In this document: positions 9,936 through 18,099 of the stretch, in pieces
Layout: each line of letters begins with the position of its first letter
Position numbering within the stretch: position 1 is the stretch's first letter
NCBI GenBank assembly: GCA_041398665.1
Contig: JAWKUH010000003.1
Span: 62,001-126,000, forward strand
DNA from: Rohdeia sp041398665
Lineage (GTDB): Bacteria; Planctomycetota; UBA1135; GCA-002686595
Direction of reading: 5' to 3'
DNA length: 64,000 nt
Position numbers and translations under genes: made by a program
The notes under the pieces: generated by a model
Told to the model about the DNA's origin: nothing
The model's input: only the letters and a program-made list of their open reading frames with translations
The model's database searches: none

Positions 9936-11780
9936 TCAACCCGCCGGGACCATCGGCCAGAAGAGCGGCAGCACGACGACCTCGACCGCGACGAGCAGGA
10001 TCGTGAGCGGTGTGCCGACCCTCAGGAAGTCCTTGAAGCGGTAGTCGCCCGGCCCGACGACCATCGTGTTCGCCTGGTGCGCGACCGGCGACATGAACGC
10101 GAGGCTCGCGCCGGACAGGACCGCCATGACGAGCGCCATCGGGTCGCGGCCGAGGCCGTCCGCGACGCTCAGCGCGATCGGGGTCATGATCACGCCCGCC
10201 GTGACGTTCGACGTGAGCTGCGTGAACAGCACCGTCACGACGACGAACAGCCCGACGAGCAGCTGCGGGTTCGACGTCCCGCGGCACAGGTCGAGCAGGT
10301 GAACCGCGACCTCGTGGTCGAGCCCGTGCTTCTGGAAGGCCGTGCCCAGCGCGAGCATGCCGCCGACGAGGACGAGCACCGACCAGTCGACGGCGCGGCG
10401 CACCTCGTCGGGGCGCACGCAGCCCGTGAGCACCAGGCCGACCGCGCCGCCCATGCCCGCGATCGCGAGCGGGACCTTCGTGAGCGCGGCGGTGAGCAGC
10501 ACGCCGACCAGGAGCAGCAGCGTCCACCACGCGTTCTTCCCGAGGCGCGGCGAGACGACCTCGTCGAGGACGAGCAGCTCGCGCGACCGCCGCAGTCGTT
10601 CGAGGTCGCGGCGGTGCCCCTGGACGAGCAGCGAGTCGCCGACGGTGAGCGGCGTGCGACCGATCGCGGTGGGGAGGACGACGCCGTGCTTCGCGATCGC
10701 GAGGACGTTGATGCCGGTGCGCGCGCGGAAGTCCGTGTCGACGAGCGTCGCGCCGACGAGTTGCGAGCCCGCGGGCACCACCGCCTCGACGAGTTCGACG
10801 TCGGCGCTGTGGAGCCGGGCGCCCTCGACCTCGACGCTCTCGCGCGCGGTGAGCCCGAGCTCGTTCCGCAGGCGCACGATCGCGCCCGGCTCGCCCTGCA
10901 CGATCAGGACGTCGCCCTTCGCGAGCTGGTTCGACGGGCCCGGCGCGAGCAGGGTCCCGGTCTCGCCCGAACGCACGATGCCGAGCAGCGCGACCTCGGA
11001 GCGCGAGAGCAGTTCGAGGTCGCCGACGTAGCTGCCGACCAGTTCGCTCGAGGGCTCGACGAGCACCTCCGTGACGAAGCGCGGGACCTGGTAGTGCTCC
11101 GTGAGCGACTGGTCGACGCGCGAGCGCGGCAGCAGGCGCCGCCCCGGCCACACGAAGTAGAGAGCGCCGAAGCCCAACAGCACGACGCCGAGGTGCGTGA
11201 ACTCGAACAGGCCGAGCCCGCGGTGACCGTGCTCGACGAGCACGCCGTCGATCGCGATGTTCGTCGACGTGCCGACCAGCGTCAGGAGTCCGCCGAGGAG
11301 GCTCCCGAACGCGAGCGGCATCATCAGTCGCGACGCCGGCAACGCGAGTCGTCGCGCCGTGTCGGAGAGCACCGGGATGAGCGTGGCGACGATCCCCGTG
11401 TTCGAGAGCACGCTCGAGAGCGCACCCGACACGAGCGTCACCTTGAGCACCAACGGACCCTCGCGACCGTCGCGCGCCGCGATCAGCCGCTGCGCGACGA
11501 AGTCGGCGATGCCCCAGCGGTTCACGGCCCACCCGAACACGTACATCGACCCGATCAGGACGACGGCGGGGTCGGCGAACCCGTGGAAGGCTTCGCGCGC
11601 GTCCAGCGTCCCGGTGCCGCCGAGGACCAGGACGACCAGCGCGGCGATCAGGTCGTAGCGCAGGGCGTCGGTGACGAAGAGCAGGAGGCTCATCGCCAGG
11701 GTCGCCAGGACCAGGAGTTGCGGGTCGACGGTCAAGCGAGCGGACCGCGCGAACGGCGTCGGCGGGCCCTGCGCTAGCAT
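9936..11780 (-). CDS. SLC13/DASS-family sodium-coupled permease with two RCK_C (TrkA-C) domains
   Basis: 614 residues from the ATG at 11780. Helices begin at LLVLATLAMSLLLFV. The first substrate/sodium motif is VGTSTNIAIDG, and the C-terminal half has QLTSNVTAGVIMTPIA, the pseudo-symmetric counterpart. Between the two membrane halves lie about 190 cytoplasmic residues with two TrkA-C-like repeats. One contains LLAPGPSNQLAKGDVLIVQG and the other GRTPLTVGDSLLVQG. This architecture occurs in bacterial SLC13 permeases for dicarboxylates or sulfate-like anions. The substrate is not determinable. The start lies 66 bp from that of mcsB on the other strand. Confidence 0.88.
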   Translation of the reverse strand: MLAQGPPTPFARSARLTVDPQLLVLATLAMSLLLFVTDALRYDLIAALVVLVLGGTGTLDAREAFHGFADPAVVLIGSMYVFGWAVNRWGIADFVAQRLIAARDGREGPLVLKVTLVSGALSSVLSNTGIVATLIPVLSDTARRLALPASRLMMPLAFGSLLGGLLTLVGTSTNIAIDGVLVEHGHRGLGLFEFTHLGVVLLGFGALYFVWPGRRLLPRSRVDQSLTEHYQVPRFVTEVLVEPSSELVGSYVGDLELLSRSEVALLGIVRSGETGTLLAPGPSNQLAKGDVLIVQGEPGAIVRLRNELGLTARESVEVEGARLHSADVELVEAVVPAGSQLVGATLVDTDFRARTGINVLAIAKHGVVLPTAIGRTPLTVGDSLLVQGHRRDLERLRRSRELLVLDEVVSPRLGKNAWWTLLLLVGVLLTAALTKVPLAIAGMGGAVGLVLTGCVRPDEVRRAVDWSVLVLVGGMLALGTAFQKHGLDHEVAVHLLDLCRGTSNPQLLVGLFVVVTVLFTQLTSNVTAGVIMTPIALSVADGLGRDPMALVMAVLSGASLAFMSPVAHQANTMVVGPGDYRFKDFLRVGTPLTILLVAVEVVVLPLFWPMVPAG

Positions 11781-11846
11781 AGGGGGCCGGCGACCGTGGT
11801 GGGGCAGACGGGAAGGCTGCGCAGCACACGGTCGGCCGCGGACTCC

Positions 11847-12998
11847 ATGCTCCCCTTCGATCCGCTCACGTTCGCCGACCGCGTCGGCAGTTGGCTCACC
11901 GTCGACGGGCCCGACCACGACGTCGTCGTCTCGTGCCGCGTGCGGCTCGCGCGCAACGTCGGGGGCTACCCGTTCATGGCGCGCCTCGACGAGAAGCGCG
12001 CGGTGGAGCTCGCCGCTCGCATCCGTGCGATCGTCGACCGCGTGGGACTCGAGGGCGGCGAGGCGAGCTGGGTCGACCTGCCGCAGGCCACGGGGCTGGC
12101 GCGGCTCCTCCTGCGCGAGCGGCACCTCGCCAGCCGCGACCACGCGCCGGTCGAGGAGCGCACGCGCGTCGCGCCGGGCCGCGCCGTCGTGTTCGCCGAG
12201 ACCGAGACGACCTCGGCGATGGTGAACGAGGAGGACCACCTGCGGCTGCAGGGGCTCGCCGGCGGGTTCGACCTCGGTCGCGCGTTCGATCGCGTGCGCG
12301 ACCTCGACGTCGCGCTCGAGAACGAGCTCGAACTCGCGTGCTCGTCCAAGCTCGGCTACCTCACGGCCTGCCCGACCAACGTCGGGACGGGCATGCGCGC
12401 GTCGGTGATGCTGCACCTGCCCGCCCTCGGCCTCGTGAAGAGCGAGCTCGAGAAGGTCTTCGCGTCGGCGCAGCGCACGGGGCTCGCGGTCCGCGGGATG
12501 TACGGCGAGGGCAGCCGCGCCGCCGGCGACTACTACCAGATCTCCAACCAGGTCACGTTGGGACGCTCGGAGGAGGACCTGATCGCCGAGCTCCAGGCGC
12601 TCGTGCCCGGCATCGTCGACTTCGAGCGCCGCGTGCGCTCGCTGTTCCTCGAGAAGCGCGAGGGCGTGCTGCGCGACCGCGTCGCGCGTTCCATCGGCAC
12701 GCTCTCGGCGTCGCGCATGATGCAGACCGACGCGGCGATGCAGCACCTCTCGAACGTGCGGCTCGGGCTGGCGCTGGGGCTCGTCGACGGCTTCGACGCC
12801 AAGGAGCTCGACGCCGACGCGATCCGCATCCAGAAGGGACACGTCCAGGCCAGGCGCCCCGACGGTCCGGGCGCCGGACTCGTCGACGCGCCGGCGCGCG
12901 ACCGTTTGCGCGCGTCGTACCTGCGCGCCCTGTTCCGTCGCGGCGAGGGCGACGGCCCCGACGGGACGGAAGCGCCGGACGAGGAGGAATCGGAGTGA
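11847..12998 (+). CDS. mcsB: Protein arginine kinase McsB
   Basis: 383 residues from the ATG at 11847; an in-frame start at 11796 would add an unconserved-looking tail. The phosphagen-kinase signature is clear. VVVSCRVRLARNVGGYPF binds nucleotide, CPTNVGTGMRASVMLHLP carries the reactive cysteine, and RGMYGEGSRAAGDYYQISNQ is the McsB-type loop. In Firmicutes, McsB phosphorylates arginines on proteins and marks them for ClpCP degradation. No mcsA, ctsR or clpC is in this window. The gene overlaps moaA by 4 nt, an arrangement with no obvious functional link. The acidic C-terminal tail (DGTEAPDEEESE) is not part of the catalytic core. Confidence 0.92.
   Translation: MLPFDPLTFADRVGSWLTVDGPDHDVVVSCRVRLARNVGGYPFMARLDEKRAVELAARIRAIVDRVGLEGGEASWVDLPQATGLARLLLRERHLASRDHAPVEERTRVAPGRAVVFAETETTSAMVNEEDHLRLQGLAGGFDLGRAFDRVRDLDVALENELELACSSKLGYLTACPTNVGTGMRASVMLHLPALGLVKSELEKVFASAQRTGLAVRGMYGEGSRAAGDYYQISNQVTLGRSEEDLIAELQALVPGIVDFERRVRSLFLEKREGVLRDRVARSIGTLSASRMMQTDAAMQHLSNVRLGLALGLVDGFDAKELDADAIRIQKGHVQARRPDGPGAGLVDAPARDRLRASYLRALFRRGEGDGPDGTEAPDEEESE
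12981..12989 (+). promoter_or_regulatory. Strong Shine-Dalgarno deciding the moaA GTG start
   Basis: GAGGAGGAA lies 5 nt upstream of the GTG at 12995, inside the end of mcsB. It supports the GTG, which overlaps the mcsB stop, as the true moaA start. Confidence 0.6.
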
Positions 12999-13952
12999 TC
13001 GACCGTTTCGGACGACGCGTCACCTACCTGCGCGTCTCGCTCACGAACCGCTGCCAGCTCGCGTGCACCTACTGCACGCTGCAGGACGAACCGGCGAACG
13101 TGATGCAGCCCGCCGAGGTCGAGCGCATCCTGCGCGTCGCGGCCGAACGGCTCGGCTTCCGCAAGGTGCGACTCACGGGCGGCGAGCCGACGCTGCGGCG
13201 CGACCTGCCGGAGATCGTCGAACGCATCGCGCGCATCGAGGGCATCACCGAGGTCGCGCTCACGACGAACGGTCTGTTGCTCGACCGCCGCGCGCAGGAC
13301 CTCGCCCGCGCCGGACTGCGCACCGTGAACGTGAGCTGCGACAGCCTCGACCCCGCGCGCTTCGCCGAGCTGACGGGCGGCGGCAAGCTCGAGGACGTGC
13401 TGCGCGGCCTGCGCGCCGCGCGCGAGGCCGGCATCCCGAATCGGAAGCTCAACGTCGTGCTGCTCGGCGGCGTGAACGAGGAGGAGATCGAGGCCTTCGT
13501 CCACTTCGCGGCGGAGGAGGACGTGGAGGTGCGCTTCATCGAGCACATGCCGCTCGACGCGGAGCGCACCGGTCGCTGGCGCCTCGCGCCGCGCGCGGTG
13601 ATCGAGCGCATCGGTCGCGTGCACGGGATGGAGCCGCTCCCGACCTCGCCGAACGGCGGGCCGGCCGAGCGCTTCCGCGTGGCCGGTGCGAAGGTCGGCT
13701 TCATCCACGCGATGAGCAACCCCTTCTGCGACCGTTGCAACCGTCTGCGCATCACCGCGGAGGGGAAGATCCGGTCGTGCCTCCTCACGGGCGGGGAGGT
13801 CGACCTGCTCGCGGCCGTGCGTTCCGCGAAGGAGCCCGCGGTCGTCGACGCCGAGATCGCGGACCTGATCGCGCGAGCCGCGGACATGAAGCCGCCGATC
13901 TACGACCTCCCAGCGCGAGGGCACGATCGAGATGCGCGCGATCGGCGGCTGA
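12995..13952 (+). CDS. moaA: GTP 3',8-cyclase MoaA, one frameshift near the C-terminus
   Basis: A radical-SAM enzyme of about 318 residues. Its first iron-sulfur cluster motif is CQLACTYC near residue 20 and the second is CDRCNRLRITAEGKIRSC. VRLTGGEPTLRRDLPEIV is the SAM-binding GGEP segment. As read, the frame runs on past the expected end. Removing one A at about 13914 restores REGTIEMRAIGG followed by TGA. That is the conserved MoaA C-terminus, whose terminal GG is needed for catalysis. MoaA converts GTP to 3',8-cyclo-GTP, the first step of molybdenum cofactor synthesis. MoaC and MoaE are not in the window. Confidence 0.92.
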
Positions 13953-14473
13953 GCGTGGGGTCCCGGGGCGCGGCCTGCCGGCCGCGCGACCCACGCGGAT
14001 CGAAACACGAAGAACCGAAGAAGAACCGGGCGCGCCGCCTTCGGCGGCGGACCGCACGCGGGAAGGACGCAGGGACCCGCGGGGCGCATCGCGCCCCGCG
14101 GGTCCTGCGTCCGCGCCGCAGCGGCGCCTTCATTCTTCAGAGTCGCCCTGCCGGTCCCTTCGTGTCGAAACTGCGTGGGATTCGGCGCCGAAGGCGCCAG
14201 CCCTGTCGTGCTCCTCTCGAGGCGCGGCGCGGCCGCCGGCCGCGCAGATCCGAAACACGAAGCACACGAAGAACACGAAGGCCGCCTTCGGCGGCGGACC
14301 CACACGGAAGGAACGCAGGGACCCGCGGGCGACGCGCCCCGCGGAGTCCCTGCGTTCCAGCGCCGCGAAGCGGCAGCCTTCGTGCTCTTCGTGTCCTTCT
14401 GCCGTTCCCTTCGTGTTTCCCGCGTGGTCCCGCGGCGCCGAAGGCGCCGCGCCACCCGCACACGACGCCGCGA
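13953..14473. repeat. Non-coding 521-bp spacer holding two tandem copies of a 250-bp palindromic element
   Basis: The spacer separates the convergent moaA and 14474-15253 genes. Two copies of a composite unit lie in direct orientation. CGAAACACGAAG occurs at 14001 and 14251, and the hairpin GCCGCCTTCGGCGGCGG at 14034 and 14281. Each unit contains a long hairpin. In the first, 14065-14087 pairs with 14091-14112. In the second, arms run from 14310 to 14358 with GAACGCAGGG against CCCTGCGTTC. The second copy also has outer arms of CACGAAG-type repeats facing CTTCGTG-type repeats (14251-14280 versus 14377-14417). I see no credible reading frame. It may act as a bidirectional terminator, REP-like element or structured RNA. 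Confidence 0.8.
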
Positions 14474-15253
14474 CTACGGCTTCTCGCTGCGCAGACTCGT
14501 GATCCGCTCCACGCGACCGTTCCACCAGCGCGCGGTGTCGAGCGCGGTGCGGCGGACGGCTTCGGTGTAGGGACCGTAGCGGCGCACACCCTCGGCATCG
14601 ACGGTGCGCGGCGCCGTCGGCAGTTCGTAGGGGACGGGCCGCGGCGAGCGCGTCGGCACGACGGCGGTGAACGACTCGCGCCTCCGCACCGCCGGTGCGT
14701 CCGAGAGACACTCCGGGAGGTAGCGCCGCGTCCCGAGCCCGAGCTCGAACGTGTACCAGCCCCCGAGGTCGAGCTCGATCGGCGCCCCGAGCAGGTGCTC
14801 GACCCACACGCGTCCGTCGGGGAGGCCGCGCGCCTGGAACACGCAGCTGCGCATCTCGAGCTTCTGCCCGCGCGGCATCTCGAGCCGCAACGACCCGCGC
14901 AGCGTGTGCGTCTCGAGCCGTTCGATGCGGCGCAGGAAGAGGAGCGGCGCACCGACCCCGTCGAAGCGCAGCTCGGCCGAGGTCGAACCGCGGAACGTCG
15001 CGCTGAAGCGCCCGGCGTCGACGAGTTCGAGCGTGCAGTCCGGACCGAGTTCGACGTACACGCCGCTCCGGACCTCGAGCGCCGGCGACGCCGCCGTCAG
15101 CCAGGTCACGCCGTCCTGCGTGTACGCGCGCGCCCAGCCCTTGAGCAGCGAGAGCTGGACGACGGGATCCTCGGCGTGCGCACGCCCCGCGCCGGCGAAC
15201 GCGACGAACGCGAGCGCGAGCAGGAACCGTGCGACGAGGCGCTCAGGCCGCAT
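14474..15253 (-). CDS. Secreted protein of unknown function
   Basis: 259 residues starting MRPERLVARFLLALAF, with a signal peptide ending near AHAED. The mature part has short strands and FecR-like features: LELVDAGRFSATFRG, ELRFDGVGAPLLFLRRI and SLRLEMPRGQKLEMRSC. This could be a beta-helical periplasmic domain, but I do not recognise the family. The C-terminus is rich in arginine and proline. The start codon lies inside the end of the HAD-like gene, an 11-nt overlap, so the two are translationally linked. The 3' end faces the structured repeat spacer. Confidence 0.65.
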   Translation of the reverse strand: MRPERLVARFLLALAFVAFAGAGRAHAEDPVVQLSLLKGWARAYTQDGVTWLTAASPALEVRSGVYVELGPDCTLELVDAGRFSATFRGSTSAELRFDGVGAPLLFLRRIERLETHTLRGSLRLEMPRGQKLEMRSCVFQARGLPDGRVWVEHLLGAPIELDLGGWYTFELGLGTRRYLPECLSDAPAVRRRESFTAVVPTRSPRPVPYELPTAPRTVDAEGVRRYGPYTEAVRRTALDTARWWNGRVERITSLRSEKP

Positions 15254-15863
15254 GGCGGAACGAACGCTCGAGGAGCGGCTCGAGGAACGCCACGATGCTC
15301 GGGAAGCGCGCGTCGACGTCGACGTGGAACTCGCCGTCGGTCGCGGCGAGTCCGGTCTGCACCGCGCAGGTGTGCAGCCCGGCGCGCCAACCCGCGACGA
15401 GTTCGAGCGTGCTGTCGCCGACGACCCAGCTCTCCTCGATGCGGATGCCGTCGGTGTGGCTCGCGTGGTAGAAGGCGCCCGTCCCGGGCAGCATGTACAC
15501 GGAGTCGCCCTTGAACCGTCCCTGACCGTTCGGGTGGCGCGTGCAGAGGTAGGAGCGCGTGACGACGACGCCCGCGTCCTCGAGTCCGCCGCGCAGCGTC
15601 TCCTCGATCAGCGCCCAGGTGCGTTCGTCGGTGCGCCCGAAGGCGACGTCGTGCTCGTTCCCGACGAGGTAGATGCGCCAGCCGCAGGAGTGCGCGGCGA
15701 AGAGCGCCTCGAGCGCGCCCGGGACGAAGCGCACGTCCTCGGGGCCGCGCGGCGCGCCGGACTCCGGGAGCTCGAGCAGCGTTCCCCAGGTGTCGAGGAA
15801 GAGGCCGCGGGGAACGGGGATGGTGCCCGGGATGGGCGTACCGGCGGGGCGAATCTGGTCCAT
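15243..15863 (-). CDS. HAD-superfamily protein with altered catalytic motif (histidinol-/heptose-phosphatase-like)
   Basis: 206 residues from the ATG at 15863. HAD motif I reads LFLDTWGTLLE: the nucleophile Asp is present, but the second Asp of the normal DxDGT is Trp. Motif II is IYLVGNEHDVAFG. The segment LCTRHPNGQGRFKGDS resembles the Cys/His-containing loop region of IIIA-type HAD phosphatases such as GmhB/HisB. Motif III is weak (VVGDSTLELVAGW, with Glu for the second acidic residue). Phosphatase activity is therefore doubtful. Other roles include a binding protein or a phosphotransferase with different acid-base chemistry. It overlaps the next minus-strand gene. Confidence 0.7.
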   Translation of the reverse strand: MDQIRPAGTPIPGTIPVPRGLFLDTWGTLLELPESGAPRGPEDVRFVPGALEALFAAHSCGWRIYLVGNEHDVAFGRTDERTWALIEETLRGGLEDAGVVVTRSYLCTRHPNGQGRFKGDSVYMLPGTGAFYHASHTDGIRIEESWVVGDSTLELVAGWRAGLHTCAVQTGLAATDGEFHVDVDARFPSIVAFLEPLLERSFRHAA

Positions 15864-16031
15864 GGATCGGTGGGGGTGACGCACCCGTTGTCGGCGGTCC
15901 GCGTGCGCTCTTGAGCCCTCGCGCGCCGAAAAAGGGGAGGCGCGCGAGCGGGCGGAAACCACTTCCGGACCCCGACCGGACTCGACTCGCCCGCCGCGTC
16001 CGGGGATCATCCCGGAGCCCGCCCCGTCCCC

Positions 16032-17132
16032 ATGCCCGACGCCGCTCGCTCCCCCGCGGTCGCCCTGCTGGTCGACTCCCTCAATGCCCGAGCCCGTCGC
16101 TCGCGGCACCCCGAGCGGCTCGTCCGAGGCCTCTCCGCGCGCGGCTGGCAGGCCGAGGTCGTGCCCGTGACCGCCGGCATGCTGGGGCTCCTGCCGCGCG
16201 ACGGCGCGGGGGACGCGGCGCAGGGCCCCGAGCAGGTGGAGCGCGCCGACGTGCTGCTCGCCTACGACACGGCGTCGCCGGCGGCCTGGCTCGGTGCGCG
16301 CCTCGCGCGGCGGCTCGGCAAGCCGCTCGTGCTGGTCGAACCCGCGTGGTTCTCGCTGCGGAGCTGGCACGAACGCGCGCGCGAGCGGACGGGGCGCGCC
16401 ATGTGGGGCCGCATCGTCCGCAACGAGGCGCGCGCGGTGGTGTGCCTCGACCCGGTGGCGGTCGAGCGCGTCCGGAGCTACGGCTACCGCGAGGAGGACA
16501 CGCACCTCGTCGTCCCGCCCGTCGACACCGACGAGTTCCGCCCCGGCGTCCCGAGCCGCGTCGTGTCACGCCTGCACGTGACGGGGCGCTTCGTCCTGTG
16601 CGTCGGACACCTCGAGCACGGACGCGGACTCGACGTGCTCGTGCGCGCCTTCGGCCGGACCGTCGGGCAGGGCGGCGACTGGTCGCTCGTCCTCGCCGGA
16701 TCGGGCTCGCTCGAGACGCGGCTCGAGGCCCTGGCCTACCGCGTCGGGGCGGCCGGGACCGTCCGCATCGTCGCGCTGCCGCCGCAGGAGGAGCTCCCCG
16801 GGCTCTTCGCCGGGGCGACGCTGTTCTGCGCGCCCTCCGAGGACGACCGGGTGCGCGGCCGCAACCTGAGTCACGCCATCGCGGCGGGGCTGCCCTGCAT
16901 CGCCTCCGACCTCCCGCGGCTGCGCCTGCGCGTCGAGCACGAACGCAACGGCCTGATCGTGCAGCCCGACGACGAACAGGCGCTCGCCTCGGCGTTGAAG
17001 CGCGCCTGCGGCGGACCCGAGGTGCGCCGCCGTTGGGCCGCGGAGTCGCGCAGGATCGCGGTGGAACGCTTCAGCATCCCCGCGGTCGCGGCGCGCTACG
17101 ACGAGATCCTGCGGCCCCTGCTCGAGAGCTGA
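16032..17132 (+). CDS. Glycosyltransferase family 4-like protein
   Basis: 366 residues with GT-B organisation. The N-terminal half has VALLVDSLNARAR and PLVLVEPAWFSL. The C-terminal nucleotide-sugar half starts FVLCVGHLEHGRGLDVLVRA. It continues WSLVLAGSGSLE and the acceptor/phosphate-binding stretch FCAPSEDDRVRGRNLSHAIA, equivalent to the E-x7-E region with some divergence. It likely adds a sugar to an envelope polysaccharide or glycolipid from a nucleotide sugar. The donor and acceptor are unknown. It stands alone on the plus strand and converges on the STAS gene with 16 bp between stops. Confidence 0.85.
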   Translation: MPDAARSPAVALLVDSLNARARRSRHPERLVRGLSARGWQAEVVPVTAGMLGLLPRDGAGDAAQGPEQVERADVLLAYDTASPAAWLGARLARRLGKPLVLVEPAWFSLRSWHERARERTGRAMWGRIVRNEARAVVCLDPVAVERVRSYGYREEDTHLVVPPVDTDEFRPGVPSRVVSRLHVTGRFVLCVGHLEHGRGLDVLVRAFGRTVGQGGDWSLVLAGSGSLETRLEALAYRVGAAGTVRIVALPPQEELPGLFAGATLFCAPSEDDRVRGRNLSHAIAAGLPCIASDLPRLRLRVEHERNGLIVQPDDEQALASALKRACGGPEVRRRWAAESRRIAVERFSIPAVAARYDEILRPLLES

Positions 17133-17148
17133 GGCCGGGACGCGAGGC

Positions 17149-17973
17149 TCACTCGCCCGTCGCCTTCCGGAGCTCCTGCTTCAGGAAGGCCATGTCCTTG
17201 GCGTACTGCTCGACGTGTTGGCGCGTCTTCGAGTCGAGCTCCTCGCTGAAGCGCGCGGTGACGCGCACGCCGTCGGGGCGCTCCTCGAGCGACGAGACCA
17301 CGGCCAGGGCCTCGAGGTGGCCCTTCTTGAGCAGCGGGAGGCGGAACTTCAGCGTCAGTTCGGTGCCGAGCGCGAGGAGCTGACCCATCTCGAACGGCGT
17401 GAGGCCGGTCGTGCCGCCGTTCCACGTGAAGGCGACGCCCTCCGGGTCGAGCGAGCCCATGCGTCCCACGCCGCGCCAGTTCGTACCGAAGGCGTGGCCG
17501 TGGACCGGGTTCGTCGCGCCCGTCTGGGGCACGAAGTGGTCGACGCGCTCCACGTCGGTCAGTCCGAACATGATCGCGGACTCGTCCTCCTCGAAGACCG
17601 GGTCGCCCGTCGCGGCGGCGCCCTTCGCGGCGGCGCCCTTGGTCAGCGCGGCGCCGGCCGCCTCGTCCGAGTCGTGGATGCCCACGACGCGGTTGAGACC
17701 GACCTTCTCGAGGATCGTGCGCACGAACGACGAGGGGCGCGCCACGGCCAGCCCGCCGCCCTTGGCCTCGAGCGACTTGTTGGCCTTGATGATCGCGCCG
17801 AGCGCCGTCGAGTTGATGAACTTGACGAGGCGCATGTTGAGCACGACGCGCGTCGTCCCGGCCTTCGCCAGTTCCTCGACCTCCTCCTGGAGCTTCGGGC
17901 AGTAGTAGGTGTCGAACTCGCCCCGAAGGTGCAGGACGGCGTACTGGTCGCGGTCGTCGACGGAGATGTGCAT
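17149..17973 (-). CDS. STAS-domain anti-sigma antagonist fused to a PilZ-like domain
   Basis: 274 residues. Residues 1-110 are a STAS domain: AVLHLRGEFDTYYCP, then RVVLNMRLVKFINSTALGAI. The serine after Asn (NST) is where SpoIIAA-type antagonists are phosphorylated. An Ala/Lys-rich linker (GAAAKGAAATG) leads to a C-terminal domain of about 120 residues with NWRGVGRMGSLDPEGVAFTW and LGTELTLKFRLPLL. This looks PilZ-like, although the classic RxxxR di-GMP motif is not evident. It is divergent, 126 bp away, from a GAF-SpoIIE phosphatase, which suggests a partner-switching pair in which the phosphatase reactivates this protein. Confidence 0.78.
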   Translation of the reverse strand: MHISVDDRDQYAVLHLRGEFDTYYCPKLQEEVEELAKAGTTRVVLNMRLVKFINSTALGAIIKANKSLEAKGGGLAVARPSSFVRTILEKVGLNRVVGIHDSDEAAGAALTKGAAAKGAAATGDPVFEEDESAIMFGLTDVERVDHFVPQTGATNPVHGHAFGTNWRGVGRMGSLDPEGVAFTWNGGTTGLTPFEMGQLLALGTELTLKFRLPLLKKGHLEALAVVSSLEERPDGVRVTARFSEELDSKTRQHVEQYAKDMAFLKQELRKATGE

Positions 17974-18099
17974 GGATCCGGGGGAGTCTCGAGCCGTGGG
18001 GTCGGGGGAAGGTCCGTTCTGGGAGCGGGAAGTGTAGCGCCCCCTCCCGTCCCCCCGCGAGCGCGGCGTGCCCGGGGGGCGCCCGGCTACACTCCCGGC

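Noticed and set aside
13953..14473. Insertion sequence
   Set aside because: The region is repetitive and palindromic, but there is no transposase frame and I could not find clear target-site duplications.
11891..15514. A very long plus-strand frame spanning mcsB, moaA and beyond
   Set aside because: Only the moaA part (12995 onward) is real. The rest is an out-of-frame reading of mcsB and of the structured repeat, and is antisense to 14474-15253.
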